NCBI GenBank assembly: GCA_933228675.1
Contig: OW121742.1
Coordinates: 125,775,983-125,839,982, forward strand
Direction of reading: 5' to 3'
Length of the DNA stretch: 64,000 bases
Source of the DNA: Stomorhina lunata
Taxonomy: Eukaryota > Arthropoda > Insecta > Diptera > Rhiniidae
Shown here: positions 26,265-38,361 of the stretch, in pieces
How the letters are laid out: each line of letters opens with the position of its first letter
How positions within the stretch are numbered: position 1 is the first letter of the stretch
Made by a program: the position numbers and the translations under genes
The notes under the pieces: generated by a model
The model's input: only the letters and a program-made list of their open reading frames with translations
What the model was told of the DNA's origin: nothing
Database searches by the model: none

Positions 26265-26570
26265 GAATGGGGCGTATATTGAGATTGTCATTCCGTTTGT
26301 AATTTCTTAATATTGGCTCTAAAAAGAAAATTGATGTATATTCTAAATCCTTATGAAATTTTAAGCCGATTGAGCGATATCGGTCTGGCTGTTGTCGGCG
26401 TTATAAAACCTTAACAAAAGGATGTAGGTCACTGAAATTTGGCACGAATATTTTTTATTTCGGGAACATTTTGGTATTGAACTATAAAGCTACTGCAACC
26501 GAATTTAGTCCAAATATTTTACCAACAATACCAACAAGTGTAACAAATCATTTCGAATTTGTACCATTTT
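26265..26570 (+). mobile_element. dispersed GTCY-type fly repeat, copy C
   Basis: It starts GAGATTGTCATTCCGTTTGT and shares TTCTTAATATTGGCT, AAGCCGATTGAGCGAT and CTGTTGTCGGC with copy A. It is a second insertion or a duplication of the same repeat in direct orientation. Confidence 0.65.
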
Positions 26571-26619
26571 TTTTTGAATAAGTTCCATCCTCGTAGATAT
26601 ATGAGATATGTTTCTAAAT

Positions 26620-27412
26620 TTAACACAACTTTGTGGTGGGTATTTGTCACAGTCGAATATAACATTCTTAGTTGTTTGTGCTGATGTATGTAACGCATAT
26701 AAATATTTGTCTTAGACCCACTTTTTAGTATACCAATAGGCTTAGAATCACTTTCTGAGTCGATTTAGTGATGTCCGTCCGTCCGTCCGTCTGGCTGGCT
26801 GGACCCCCATGTAAACCTTGTAATCAAACTACAGGTCGCAATTCTAAAGATAATTTAATGAAATTTGGCAAGGATCATTTTTTTCATAATGGGACCATGG
26901 CTATTGAAATTCGTCAAAATCGGTCCATTATTTATGGTACCTCCCATAGGTCCCACTTCCCGGAATTGATATATTGGCCACAAATAGCGATATTTTTCCA
27001 TGAAATTTAAATCAAATACTGCTTATGTAAACTAAAATCACTGTACCAAATTTCGTTGAAATCGGTCCACATTTGACCAGAGCTCCCATACAAACATTTC
27101 TTTAAATGAGACAAAAATCACTAAAAACCCTCGTAAATCTAAAGATAATGAGAATTTTAAGTTTATTTTTTGCATACATAACTTTTGTAACAACTGTAAG
27201 CAATTTGAAAAATTTCGGGATAATCGGTCCACATTTGACCCTAGCTTTCATATAAGTCCAAATGACGGAAACAGCTTAAATATATAAGTTTTGAGAAAAT
27301 GTTTGTATGATGGCAAAATTTAGCAAATATTTGTCTTTATACAGAAAAGCTATAAACCTTTGACTTTAGTTGTAAAGGGTATCTATGGTTGGGCTTAACC
27401 GACTATAGCACT
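26620..27412 (+). mobile_element. dispersed GTCY-type fly repeat, copy D (longest)
   Basis: Block order is GCTGATGTATGTAACGCATA, CTGAGTCGATTTAGTGATG, (GTCC)n, GGCTGGACCCCCATGTAAA, AATCGGTCCA repeated at three places, then GGGCTTAACCGACTATAGCA near the end. The 26620-26835 part matches the minus strand of 42415-42560 closely. The plus-strand frame at 26768-27010 is repeat translation. Confidence 0.7.
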
Positions 27413-28740
27413 TTCTTACTGGTTATTTTTAGAACAGTGAAGCAAAGTAATTTGTTGTTATATGTTATACAGACAACTTTATTTCTTTTACATCGGCAGC
27501 GTGTTATTGCCGATGTGGGATGATTTTTTGAATCTTAAAGACACTCAATTGACTAATCTGTTATGTAATGATTGGACTACCAAGTTGACTTAACTCCTAA
27601 CTGACTACTGATTGGCTACAGACTATACTTAGGATAAAATTTCATTTTGAATTAAAACAATGATTGAAATACTTGATTGCTGACTAGATTACTTACTATT
27701 GGACTACTGAATTGTTTAATGACATAAGTTTTATGCTTTATTCTTAGTCACGAAAAGTCTCTAGAAATTCAATTTGCCTCTGAGATTCCCAATTCCCAAA
27801 TTACAGATTTAATTATCTTTAGTAATTGATCTTTATAAATTAAAATCAAGTATAATAAATATTATTTAAAACCTTACTCTTCCTTCTTCATTTAAATTAA
27901 ACAAAATCAATTTAGCAACCTAAAAGTATACCTTCCTTTTTGTTCACTTAAATCCTCCTTCATTTTGTTTATCTTAAACATTTTCCATTCACGTACGAAA
28001 ACTTTATTCAACAATTCTCCATTTTTTAAAACCATTATGTCAACAGGATACGTGTGTACGTACCTATTTACTATCGAGTAGTGAAAGTAGTAAAACTTAA
28101 ATTCTGTAACGAAATTATTTATTGTCGTAAAGTGAAATGGCAGAAAACTACAACGATACAACAATACAACCAAGAATTGACATCAGTAACTGATTGTCTC
28201 AAGGTTCATCTTGGCTGGCTGTCGATTTAAGGCAAGGAACATTGTTCCTATACATTTCGTCTGACATAAGTACATGTTCGAGAGTAGTTAAAGTGAATGG
28301 ATTTTTTCTGTTCCAGATGTGAAGGGATAAAATTGATGAAAATCAAATGAAGCGCAATGTCAACTTGGTTTAAATGTTTGCTGATATTGATGTTGTTGTT
28401 GATGCTGTTGTTGTTGCTGTGGAGGTAACATAAGTGGTTAAGTTGTATTTGGTTTAAATTCGTAATTACTTTTCTGTACACGCATGTTCATGTTATGTAA
28501 GGCTGACTGAAGGAAGGACAGGGAGGCAGGTGTAGTTTGTGTGTTACTCGTTTATGCATGTGGGACATGTTTAAAATTTAAGTAGAAATGGATTTATCTG
28601 TAGAATTTCTATATATGATGGCATGTGCTAAAGCTTAAGTATTTAGCTAGTAAGCTCTTTATTTGGGAACTTAATATTAAGGAGAGTCATAGTTTGGCTC
28701 CAAGTCAGTCTGTAGCCTGGGACATACAATAATATGTAGT
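27413..28740. other. mostly unique sequence with a SINE-tail remnant
   Basis: About 27468-27515, read on the minus strand, contains ACACGCTGCCGATGTAAAAG then AAATAAA. This matches the 3' part of the SINE copy near 51408-51435, so it is a reverse-oriented remnant. GTTGTT/GCTGTT microsatellite sequence lies at about 28385-28425. ACTGACTACTGATTGG-type degenerate repeats occur at 27540-27710. No gene was recognised. Confidence 0.5.
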
Positions 28741-28839
28741 TTAAAGTAAAGTAGCTGGTTGACCGAGCCTTGCTCGGGGCTTTATGATAAGCATTTTGAG
28801 GCAAATTTTAAAGTTTTTATATATTTTATACAGTTACAG

Positions 28840-29595
28840 TTTAACTCTTTTTGAGTAATTTTGGAAATTGGTCATACCAACAGAAACCTCCGTCGACTCA
28901 TGCGCAACAACTTTGCTAAAGATTATGGTCTGATCAAATGCACAGTTTACGATTTAATTCATTTTGAGTAGTTTTCAGTGGTGCCACCTGAAGTCGTTCA
29001 TTCCAATTAAGAAACCTTCATCTGCTTATGCGTAACAACTTTGCTTATGATCATAACATGATCAAATGCACAGTTTACGATTTAATTCACTTTGAGTAAT
29101 TTTCAGTGGCGCCACCTGTCGGACGTTGGTAATTTCAATTAATAAACTTTCGTCGGCTTATTCGCAACAACTTTGCCAAAGATTATAGCACGATTAAATG
29201 TACAGTTTACGATTAAATTGACTTTGAGTAAATTTCAGTGGCGCCACCTGTCGAAATTTTCTTTATACCAACTAAGAAACCTTCGTCGGCTCATGTGCAA
29301 CAACATTGCTAATGATTATAGCATGATTAAATGTACAGCTTACGATTAAATTGATTTTGAGTAATTTTCAGTAGCGCCAACTGTCGGAAATTATTCACAC
29401 CAATTAAAAAGCCTTCGCCGGCTCATGCGCTACAACTTTGCAAAAGATCATAGCATGATCAAATGTACAGTTTACGATTTAATTAATTTTTAGTAATTTT
29501 CAGTGGCGCCACCTGTCGGAAATTAGGCTTACCAACTTAAAAACTTTCGCCGGCTTATCCGCAACATCTTTGCTAAAGAGCATAACCTGATCAAA
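28840..29595 (+). repeat. ~132-bp GGCGCC satellite, locus 3
   Basis: Six units with cores near 28979, 29107, 29240, 29372 and 29502, spaced about 128-133 bp. They show the same block order as locus 2 (GTGGCGCCACCTGTCGG, AACCTTCGTCGGCTCATG, AACTTTGC, ATGATCAAATG, TTTGAGTAATTTTC). Confidence 0.92.
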
Positions 29596-30239
29596 TTCAC
29601 AGTTTATTATTCTATAAAGAACATACATACAGACAAACATTAATTTGTTTTAAAGTTATAAAATTACTAATTTTTTTCCCTTTTAGGATAATTCAAAAAG
29701 ATCCATATGCATAATTGGTACTTCTTTGGTACCAATTGAATTCGGTACATTTTATTAAAACCCAGTTATCATAATTTTCCTATTCATATTACTTTTTGAG
29801 ATATTCAGTTATCAGTTTATCCCTTTTTTACCCATTTTGGCCACAAAATCAAAAAAGTGCCAAATACGTGTTCAACATTTCTTTCACATCTATTGACTGC
29901 AGTACAAAGTTTCTTTTTATATTCTTTAATTTTAAAAATAAGAGTGGGTGAAAAAAGTACCAAAAAGAACTATTTTCACCCTTTTTTACTCCCTATCAGA
30001 CATAGTTTCAAAAAAGTACCAAACACCTGTCCGCTTATTTTCATAGTTGTTAAAAACGTAATTTAAATTTTGTTTTTATACCTATTACTTTAAGAGATAT
30101 AACGTTTTCGATTTTTCCCCTTTTCACCCTCCTAAAGGCAAAGGTTCCAAAAGTTCATTCTTCTTCGACCTATACATCAAAAAAGGTACCTACTGTACAA
30201 GTTTTATCAAAATCGTTAGAGCCGTTTTCGAGATAGCCG

Positions 30240-30241
<2 letters not shown>

Positions 30242-30316
<75 letters not shown>
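30242..30316. repeat. (TA)n microsatellite
   Basis: About 37 uninterrupted TA units directly follow the phrase GATAGCCGTTC. It probably forms the tail of the interspersed element to its left. Confidence 0.95.
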
Positions 30317-30320
<4 letters not shown>

Positions 30321-30964
30321 TATACAATTATTGCTCGTTTAAGAATATAAGATTCCTATTTTTCTTTATCTGAATTCAAATATTTTTCTTTAATTAACCT
30401 TAAGAATTTTACTTAAATTTCACAAAAAAGCTTTTAGAGTTCTACTTTCTAACAACTAAATATTTACTAATCAACTTAATGAGAAGAAAACATCTCTTCC
30501 TGTTAACTGTCATGTAGTTTTTACTCTGAAAAAGAACAACAAAAAAAAAAAAAAAAAAAAAAACATTACAAATAATCAAGTCAATGCTCTTTTCCATTAC
30601 AACTAATCAATCACTCATTCAATAAATATTAATAACAAAAAACCCTAACGAAAAGCTTTTATGTTTTATCGATATGAAAACAATACATTCATTTATTCAT
30701 TCAATCCCTCATTCATTTATTTTTGTTTTCTGCTATTTCAGCACTTTTTGTCCTGCTACCAAATGCTATCCGAAAAAAGTTTCTCTACTTTAACTAGGAA
30801 ATTTTCCAAAATAATGAAACAAAAAATCTTTTTACCTTAACTGAGCAGTATAAAACAAAAACACAACCCAATACATTTGACACTGATTGAAAGCTTAAAG
30901 TGCAAAAAATCCAAAAAAAGTGATGGAGGAAAGTGGAAAATAACTGAAAAACCAGTCGCTGAAA
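30317..30964. other. AT-rich sequence without a clear gene
   Basis: Contains a poly(A) run of about 24 at 30540-30563 and ATTC/CATT-rich stretches near 30685-30720. No supported gene. Confidence 0.5.
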
Positions 30965-31945
30965 TTATTTGCTCATTGGCTGAGGTCGATGATAAATGAT
31001 GGAGAAATATTAAAGGTAACCAGACATTAATTAATTTTAACATAAAAATATTTTAAAGCTTAAAGCTTTTTGAGAAATCTCTTCAATTTAACAAATATAA
31101 GAAATATTATGGGGATTAGTGTTAGAAATATTAGTAAAAAAATATACAAAAACACTAAAATTGTTCTATTTGACAAATTACGAACAAATTATAAGCTTTT
31201 GAGAAGCTTTTTGAGACTCTCAGTGTATCTACAAAATATTAAATTATATTCTCATTGGATGTTGTTGATGATAAATGATGGAGAAAATACTAAATTTAAC
31301 CAGACATTTATTAATTTTAATTTAACCTAAAAATATTAAAAGCTTAAAGCTTTTTGAGAAATCTGTTTAATTTGACAAATATTAAAAAGATTTTGGGGAT
31401 TAGTATTAGAAATTTTGGGTAAACAAATATACTCAAAACAAAACCACTTAACTATTTTGCAAGCTACTAATAATATTTAAGCTTTTGATAAGCTTTTTAA
31501 AACTTTCAGCGTATCTACAAAAAATTAAGTTATTTTCTCATTGGATGTTGTTGGTGGTGGGGAAAATACTAAAGTTAACCAGACATAAATTAATTTGAAT
31601 ATACAAATATTTTAAGCTTAACGCTTTTTGAGAAATCTCTTTAGTTTAACAAATATTTAAAGTATTTTTTAGATTAGTATTTTAAATATTGGCAAAAAAA
31701 TATACTCAAAACAAAACCACTTTACTATTTCGCAAACTACGAATAAATGATAAGCTTTTGAGAAGCTTTTAGACTTTCAGTGTATCTGCAAAAAAATTGA
31801 ATTATATTCTCATTTGATATTGTTGATGATAAATGATGGAAAAATACTGAAGATAATCCGATATTAATAAATTAGGACATAAATATATTTTAAGCTTAAA
31901 GCTTTATACCGAAATATTTTAATTTTAATAACTTAAGCAATATTT
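30965..31945 (+). repeat. ~275-bp tandem repeat, 3.5 copies
   Basis: AAGCTTAAAGCTTTTTGAGA or a variant recurs near 31055, 31338, 31614 and 31893, a spacing of about 272-283 bp. Other shared blocks are GATGATAAATGATGGA, ACCAGACAT and GAAGCTTTTTGAGACT. Copies are diverged by roughly a fifth by eye. Confidence 0.85.
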
Positions 31946-32103
31946 TGGGAACTAAAACAAAAATAAATTGTTCTACTCTATGTACAAAATTATTCACTAT
32001 TCTCAGTCAGTTAATAATATTAAAAAAGTTAATAATATTAAAAAAAGCTTTCATAAAGCTTTTATTTTTAACTTAAAAAAAATGATTTATTGTGTAAAAT
32101 TTA

Positions 32104-32260
32104 TTAGACTAAGACCAATATTAAGACAAAGGCCACAGCTAAGACAAAGACCAAGAATAAGACCAAATCTAAGACCAAGACTAATACCAAAACTGAGACC
32201 AACAATTGGGCGAAAGTATGACTAGTTCTAATAATAAGACCAAGACTAAGAACTAAACCC
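32104..32260 (+). repeat. degenerate AAGACC/AAGACT hexamer array
   Basis: Runs of AAGACC, AAGACT, AAGACA and ATACCA give an Arg/Pro/Leu peptide in one frame (within 31968-32225). This is repeat translation, not a gene. Confidence 0.8.
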
Positions 32261-32284
32261 AGTGCTCTATTAAATTAACATTTT

Positions 32285-32660
32285 TTAAAAATAGAATTAC
32301 AACTTTTATAAAAAATACGTCTTAAACAAATCGTTCGTGTTTTATTTATTAAAAGCTTTAAAGACGTTAAAAAATAGAATTAAAGCTTTTACAAAAAAAT
32401 ACATTTTAAATAAATCGTTTATCGTTTTTTTTAATTAATTTTTTTAAATTGAATTAAAGCTTTTACCGAAAAATAAATTTTAAATAAATCGCTCTGGTTT
32501 TATTTATTAAAAGCTTTAAAGCTTTTCGCATAGAATAATAAGAAGACGTTAAAAAATAGAATTAGAGCTTTTACGAAAAAATACATTTTGAATAAATCGT
32601 TTGGGTTTTATTTATTAAAAGCTTCCCATAGAATAATAAGAAGACGTTCTATAAATAGAA
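32285..32660 (+). repeat. ~90-bp AAGCTT-rich tandem copies
   Basis: AAAAATAGAATTAAAGCTTT or a variant, then TTTTAAATAAATCGTTT and TTTTATTTATTAAAAGCTTT, recurs about four times between 32285 and 32620. Two copies also carry CCATAGAATAATAAGAAGAC. Confidence 0.75.
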
Positions 32661-32689
32661 TGTAAATAATAAGAATATTTTTAACTGAA

Positions 32690-33300
32690 TAAAATCTTCA
32701 ATTTATTTCTTTTTAAAGTTTTAAAAAAGCTTTAATAAAGCTTTTTATGAAATAGAAGCTTTAACATACCGCCTATGTTTTAATTATTGAGCGCAATACC
32801 GCTTTTTTACCTACAAACCTTTGCTACTTACATATGAGAAGCTTAAATATTTCAATTTTTTTCTTTATTAAAGTTTTATTAAAACTTTCATAAAGCTTTT
32901 CATGAAATAGAAGCTTTAACATACCGCCTATGCTTCAATTATTGAGTGCAATACCTCTTTTTTACCTACAAACCTTTGCTACTTAAATATGAGAATCTTA
33001 AATTTTTGAATTTTTTTCTTTATTAAAGTTTTATAAAAGTTTTAATAAAGCTTTTCATGAAATAGAAGCTTTAACATACCGCGTATGTTTCAATTATTAA
33101 ACGCAATAACACTTTTTTGCCTACAAACCTTTGCTACTTAAATATGAGAAGCTTAAATTTTTCAATTTGTTTCTTTATTAAAGTTTGTGAAAGCTATTTA
33201 AAAAGCTATTTATGATAAAAAAGTTTTTACACGATGCATATGTTTTAATTATTGAACGAAATATAGCTCTTTTGCATACAAACTTTTGCTAAATTAATTA
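32690..33300 (+). repeat. 155-bp tandem repeat, four decaying copies
   Basis: CTACAAACCTTTGCTACTTA occurs at 32811, 32966 and 33121, with a decayed copy at 33275. This gives a steady period of 154-155 bp. Each unit also has AAAGCTTTTCATGAAATAGA, GCTTTAACATACCGC and ATTATTGAGCGCAAT. Confidence 0.9.
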
Positions 33301-34981
33301 AAGCTTTTAAAGTTTTAAAAAAGCTTGAAAGCTTTTCCTAATAAAATTTTCATTCTTTTAAGCTTTCAGAAATATTTTCTAGTAAAGCTCAACATGCATA
33401 ATAGATTTAAAAGAGGCCTTATTAATAAAACTTTCAAGCTTATTAAAAAAGCTTTTCTCGGAGAAGTTCACTTATATGGTTTTAAGTTTGATATTATTTT
33501 AAGCTATACATTTTAAGCTTAAAGTTATTGGAATAAGTTGCTTTGAATGAGGAATAAGCAAGAAGGAAACATTTTATTAAGAAAGCTTTTACTAACAATA
33601 GCAACATATTAAGTTTTAAATTGTTTCTTGTAATTTTTTCACATAAATCACTAAAAGCTTTAAAGCTTTATACAAAAGGAACTGAATTAATTTATTTGAA
33701 TTAAGGAAGTTTTTTATCACTAACATTTTTGCTACAAGCGTACAACTTTATGTTTTAATAAGATTTTTAAGGCCATACGTTGAGAAAGCTTTAAAGCTAT
33801 ATTTTTTGAAAACTATGTTTATGTACATAGTGGATATATTAAATTCAAATTTGAACATTTTTTCAAGATTTCGTTACCAATTTGTTTTAACTTTTTCCCC
33901 TTCTTAAAGTAATTTTTATTATTTCAAGCCTTTAAAGCTCAAAAATTTGTCAAAAGTTACATTAAAACCGATAAACTTTAATAAAAAGAATCTTAGAATC
34001 TTATCCACCTTAACAAAATCCAAACAAAAATTAAAAAATAAAACTTGAATCTCTACAATACCAAACACTTACGATTTAGTACTTTCTTAGTAGTACTCTT
34101 TCATTTTATTTCTTTTACTAACAAAATGTTCGCCTTTCACAAGACGAAGACTTTCCCCTCCAAAGTGTAGCCATTCCATCATAAACTTTTCTTAGATTTA
34201 TAAGCTAAAGCGTTAAATAAACTCATTTCTTTTTCTATAGTAAATCATAAAAATAAGAAATAAAAACGTAAGTAAGTACTCAATAATAATATTACTAAAA
34301 AACAGCCTTAGAATGACTAAAATATATAAATAAATAACTTTGTTTATTATTTTCTTCTACAACTTCTACGTTTTTTTTTCAATAAAAAATGAAAGAATTT
34401 CTTTCCTGAGGAAACACTTAAAGTTATAAAATGTGTAGATTACACAATATCTCAGCTATTGATACTCAAGAAGCGAAATATAATAAAATACTTTGAAGCA
34501 AAAAAAAAAATGGAATTCCTTTATATCCTTATCCCAAGTCTTAAATATTATGCAGCTGAAAATACTCGTAACATTTAAATTTAAATGGAAAATTTTTAGT
34601 GATTCATTTGAATTTATTGTTAAATAAAATGTTAACAAAAGTATTTACTTACGAGATGAAGAGGACGATGAAGCAATTGTTAACAAAATCATTTAACTTT
34701 GATTTAGTTAAATATTTTCAAATGGGGATTTGCGTATTATTTGCGCTTTAAATGATAATTGAGCAACATTTTATTTAGGATAAGAGGATTTTTTGGCGTT
34801 CTTGGAAATAGCTATAACAAAATAAAGACTAAATTTCTAAGGAAATCACAGACGGATTTAACAACTGATTGGACTACAGTCTAGATTTCCGACCATGTCG
34901 ATGACAAAAACGACTAATTGGACTGACTAGACTACAGACCTAACAAAATAGACTAATAACTTGAATACTAATACTAATAAT
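33301..34981. other. AT-rich sequence without a clear gene
   Basis: Scattered AAGCTTTT words continue to about 33960. At 34850-34980 there is a degenerate ACTGATTGGACTACAGACTA type repeat and ACTAATA repeats just left of the mariner. No gene was recognised. Confidence 0.5.
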
Positions 34982-36282
34982 GGGTGTTTTTTTTAGAGGT
35001 ATAGAACTTCGAATTGAAATAAAACACAAGAAAATCGTTTTAATGTCCATCAATTTGGCTTTATTGGAAGGATAATTTTATGCCATTAATGTTTAAATAT
35101 GATTTCGGGCATGTGGCCGCCGCGGCTGGCTCGAATAAAGCCAATTCTACAGGTCCAATTTTCAACTACTTTTTCGAGCATATGGGGCCGTATGTTGGCA
35201 ATAACGCCACGAATGTTGGCTTCCAAGTCCCCTAACGTTTCTGGTTTGTTGGCGTAGACGAGCGACTTCACATATCCCCAAAGAAAATAATCCAGTGGTG
35301 TCAAATCGCACGATCTTGGTGGCCAATTGACAGGTCCATTCCGTGAAATTATGCGCTCATCGAATGTTTCCTTCAATAAATCAATTGTGACGTGCGCTGT
35401 GTGGCATGTGGCGCCGTCTTGTTGGAACCACGACTCATCCACATTCATGCCATCCAATTGGGGAACAAAATAGTCGGTTATCATGGCTCTATACCGGTCT
35501 CCATTTATGGCAACTGGCTCTCCAGCATTATTTCGGAAGAAGTATGGCCCAATGACTCCACCAGCCCATAGAGCACACCAAACAGTCAGTTTTTGTGGAT
35601 GTAATGGCGTCTCAAGAGTCTCATGTGGATTCTCTTCACTCCAAATGCGGCAATTTTGCTTGTTGACGTAGCCATTCAACCAAAAATGAGCCTCATTACT
35701 GAACAAAATTTTGCGATGAAAATCAGCATCGAGATCAATCTCATTTTCGGCCCATACACCAAAATCACGACGCATTGCATGGTCTCGCGGCTTTAATTCT
35801 TGCACAAGCTGGATCTTGTAAGGTCGCAAGCCAAGATCTTTGCGCAAAATCTTCCATAAAGTTGATGGACAAAGCTCCAATTGCTGTGCACGGTGGCGAA
35901 TCGATTCATTCGGGTCCTCTTCAACACTTTGCTCTACAGCGGCAATTGTTTTTTTCGGTGCGCACTGTTCGACGTCGCTGCGGATGCGTATTATCACATA
36001 GAGTAAACGTAGTGCGAAAACGATCCATGGTTAACCGAATTAATTGCTCTGATGGACGATTATGTCGACCATAAAATGGACGGAGCTTGCGGTAAACTTC
36101 GCGAACTGAACCATTATTTTCGAAATAAATTTGCACGATTTGCAAGCGTTGTTCTTTTGTCAACCTGTTTATGATGAAATGGCAAACCAAACTAAATATT
36201 AATCACTTGACAGCTGACAAAATGGCCGCCAGTTAAAAAAGTGATGCCAACTTAAAGTTCTATACCTCAATAAAAAACACCC
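34982..36282 (-). mobile_element. mariner element of the rosa (DD41D) type, about 1.3 kb
   Basis: The terminal inverted repeats start GGGTGTTTTTT at both ends and share GAGGTATAGAACTT, matching at 26 of 28 positions. Between them lies one transposase relic on the minus strand. The left end is preceded by ATAAT and the right end is followed by GATA, so the expected TA duplication is not clean and the true ends may be a base or two off. The size matches full-length mariners, so this is a complete but dead copy. Confidence 0.92.
35086..36190 (-). pseudogene. rosa-type mariner transposase, frameshifted and catalytically altered
   Basis: The frame opening at 36190 encodes the first helix-turn-helix region (LTKEQRLQIVQIYFENNG) but runs out of frame at a run of seven A (minus strand, 35949-35955). 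Conservation then continues in the frame that ends at 35086, so one extra base near 35944-35955 breaks the gene. The second part has the second DNA-binding helix region (STLWKILRKDLGLRPYK) and the catalytic core: FSNEAHF, WFQQDGATCHT and DLTPLDYFLWGYVK. Forty-one residues separate the second Asp from the Asp of PLDYF, the DD41D signature of the rosa group. The first catalytic residue, normally Asp in FSDEAHF, is Asn here (codon at 35695-35697). Summed length is about 367 codons, close to full length. The enzyme would cut DNA at its own inverted repeats; this copy should be inactive. Confidence 0.93.
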
Positions 36283-36300
36283 GATACCGAATACTAATAC

Positions 36301-37087
36301 CCCAGTAAGAACAGTGTAAAACGTTTGAAATATGATGACTTTTACATTTGATATCAAACGTTTTTTTCAAACTTTTTTCAAACCTGAACAGATGTTTGAG
36401 ATTCACATTCATTTTCAAATGAGGGTTCATTTGAGAATAAACGTTTGAAAAATGATAGTTTCTCAAATTGAGAATAAAGGTTATTCTCAAATCATTATCA
36501 AACCCTAAGATGATTTGAGAATAATTTGAAAAATGGTGTTATATAAATTTGATATCAAACCTTATTTCAAATTTTTTTCAAACATTAAGAAAAATAAATC
36601 ATGTTAAATAAAATTAATGTTTAAGATATTTTAATGGAATGACATTGCATTTCAAAGAAATTCGTTATTTCTTTCGGATTTTTTAAAATTGATTCATATT
36701 TGACCAAATATGCATAAGTAAACTTTCTTTGTTTCTAACAAATTTTTTACCTAACAATAAAAAAATTATTTTTGAAGCAAAAGGATTCAAATATTATGCA
36801 CCGTTTTCAAAACCAAGAGGACAAACTCAAAAATATCAAAAATACAACGCCATTTTAATTATGTTTCACATGTAGATGATATCTACATTTGAAAAACCTT
36901 TGAGAATGAGTTTTGATAATGATTTGAGAACAAAGGCATTTCTCAATTTGAGAATAAAGTTCCCTTTTTGTTGAGAACGCTATTATTCTCAAATCAGTAT
37001 CAAATCAGTATCCAACGTTTGACCTTTGAAAAAAGATTTATTTTCAAATCATCCTCAATTTGAGAATAAACCTTTTTTCTTATTGGG
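36301..37087. mobile_element. probable MITE with subterminal TTTGAGAATAA repeats
   Basis: The ends match as inverted repeats over about 11 bp (CCCAGTAAGAA on the left, CCCAATAAGAA read inward from the right). Both ends are filled with TTTGAGAATAA, TCAAACGTTTGA-like and ATTCTCAAATCA words in both orientations. About 240 bp of unique AT-rich sequence lies in the middle. No coding capacity and no clear target duplication. It starts 18 bp from the mariner. Confidence 0.55.
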
Positions 37088-38361
37088 ATTAAGTGTGAAT
37101 TTGTATACACACACACACATGCCCATAACTATTTATCAATAGATCCTAGTAATTCTTCTTAATTTGTAGCTGCATGATTTGGTCAAATACTCTTCTAAGA
37201 GTTTTCGAAGCTGGTTTTATCCTAGTGATTATTCTAAGTGAAATGGATTTCTATTTAACTTCCTACTTTACCAAATCCACAAGTACTAAGAAAAACATCT
37301 TAAAAGGCTCTTTTTTATAATTTCAAAATATTTGTGAAACAGAAGTTAAGATAAAAGGAAAGGAAGATAAATCTAGGTCCTTTAAGAATTCAATAACGTT
37401 AGAAACAACTTTAGCAAAATCCATGACATTTTTGTCTAACACTTTCTTTAGTTTGTTTAATAAATCAAAGATTTTGAAATTGATTTATTTTAATTTTCTC
37501 ATATATCTTTCAAGAGTCACACACAACCCTCGCATAGAGTCAAACAGCTCACACGCAATAAATCGATGGCTACTGCCGCATTCCTTCCTACGATTTTTCA
37601 TTCAACTTGACTTAAATACATAAGAAACTACTTTAGAATAAAAAACACAATGTCCGTGTTCAGGTTTATGTTTAAAGGAATGTTTGTATAACATTGTAGA
37701 TTTCAAGGGGGCGTATGAGAGCAATTTTTAGGCCCTTTAAATGGGCCTAAATAGATTAATTTCCTTTTAAAAACAAGTTTTAATAGCTGAACACTAAACC
37801 CCTTTAAAGCTGTTTCCTTACCAAAAAACATAATTTTTATTTAGGAATTTTCCGATAAAGACAAGTACTAACTTTAAGAACGTGCTCTCAAAGTTTATGC
37901 CTTAAAAATTTCCCTCTTAGGTCTTTATTAATAGCTATATTTGCTTTAAAACACTCTCACATATGTTTCCTTTTGGCTCCTCCGCTACAAGTGTAAATGG
38001 AAGTGCTAAGAAATTGTTATTTATTTTTCTAAAAGATTTTCAAACAAGAAACGAAAAAAGAAAATTTTATTTTCTCTATTCTTCTCGGAAACATAATAGA
38101 TAAATAAGATGGGATTTCAATAATTAATATTGATTTGTTGGATGCCGAAGATAAAAATCTCATTATAGATTTGTTACAATTAGATTTAGCACCATTATTA
38201 GTTTTCTTCGTTTTTGAAAAAAAAAAAATAATAATAATTGAAAAGAATATAATTGGAAAAGAATTTTATTTGTGGGTGAAGACTTACATAATTTGAAAAT
38301 TTATAAAGGAAATGAAAGTTAACCAAAAATGCATAGAGTATTTGGGTCAAAATTAAATGAA
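37088..38361. other. AT-rich sequence without a clear gene
   Basis: A (CA)n run lies at 37107-37120. Short open frames show no family resemblance. Nothing else was recognised. Confidence 0.55.

Larger units (their letters stand above)
28745..30316 (+). mobile_element. possible Helitron/DINE-like element carrying a satellite array
   Basis: The left part has GACCGAGCCTTGCTCGGGGC (28760-28779), a short GAGC/GCTC hairpin of the sort seen in Helitron-related elements. It is followed by the ~132-bp satellite block and then GAACATACATACAGACAAAC (about 29620). Further on, ATCAAAATCGTTAGAGCCGT and TTTCGAGATAGCCGTTC run into a (TA)n tail. Internal tandem repeats and microsatellite tails are known for fly DINE-type elements. 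The exact ends are unproven and it could be several nested repeats. Confidence 0.4.
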
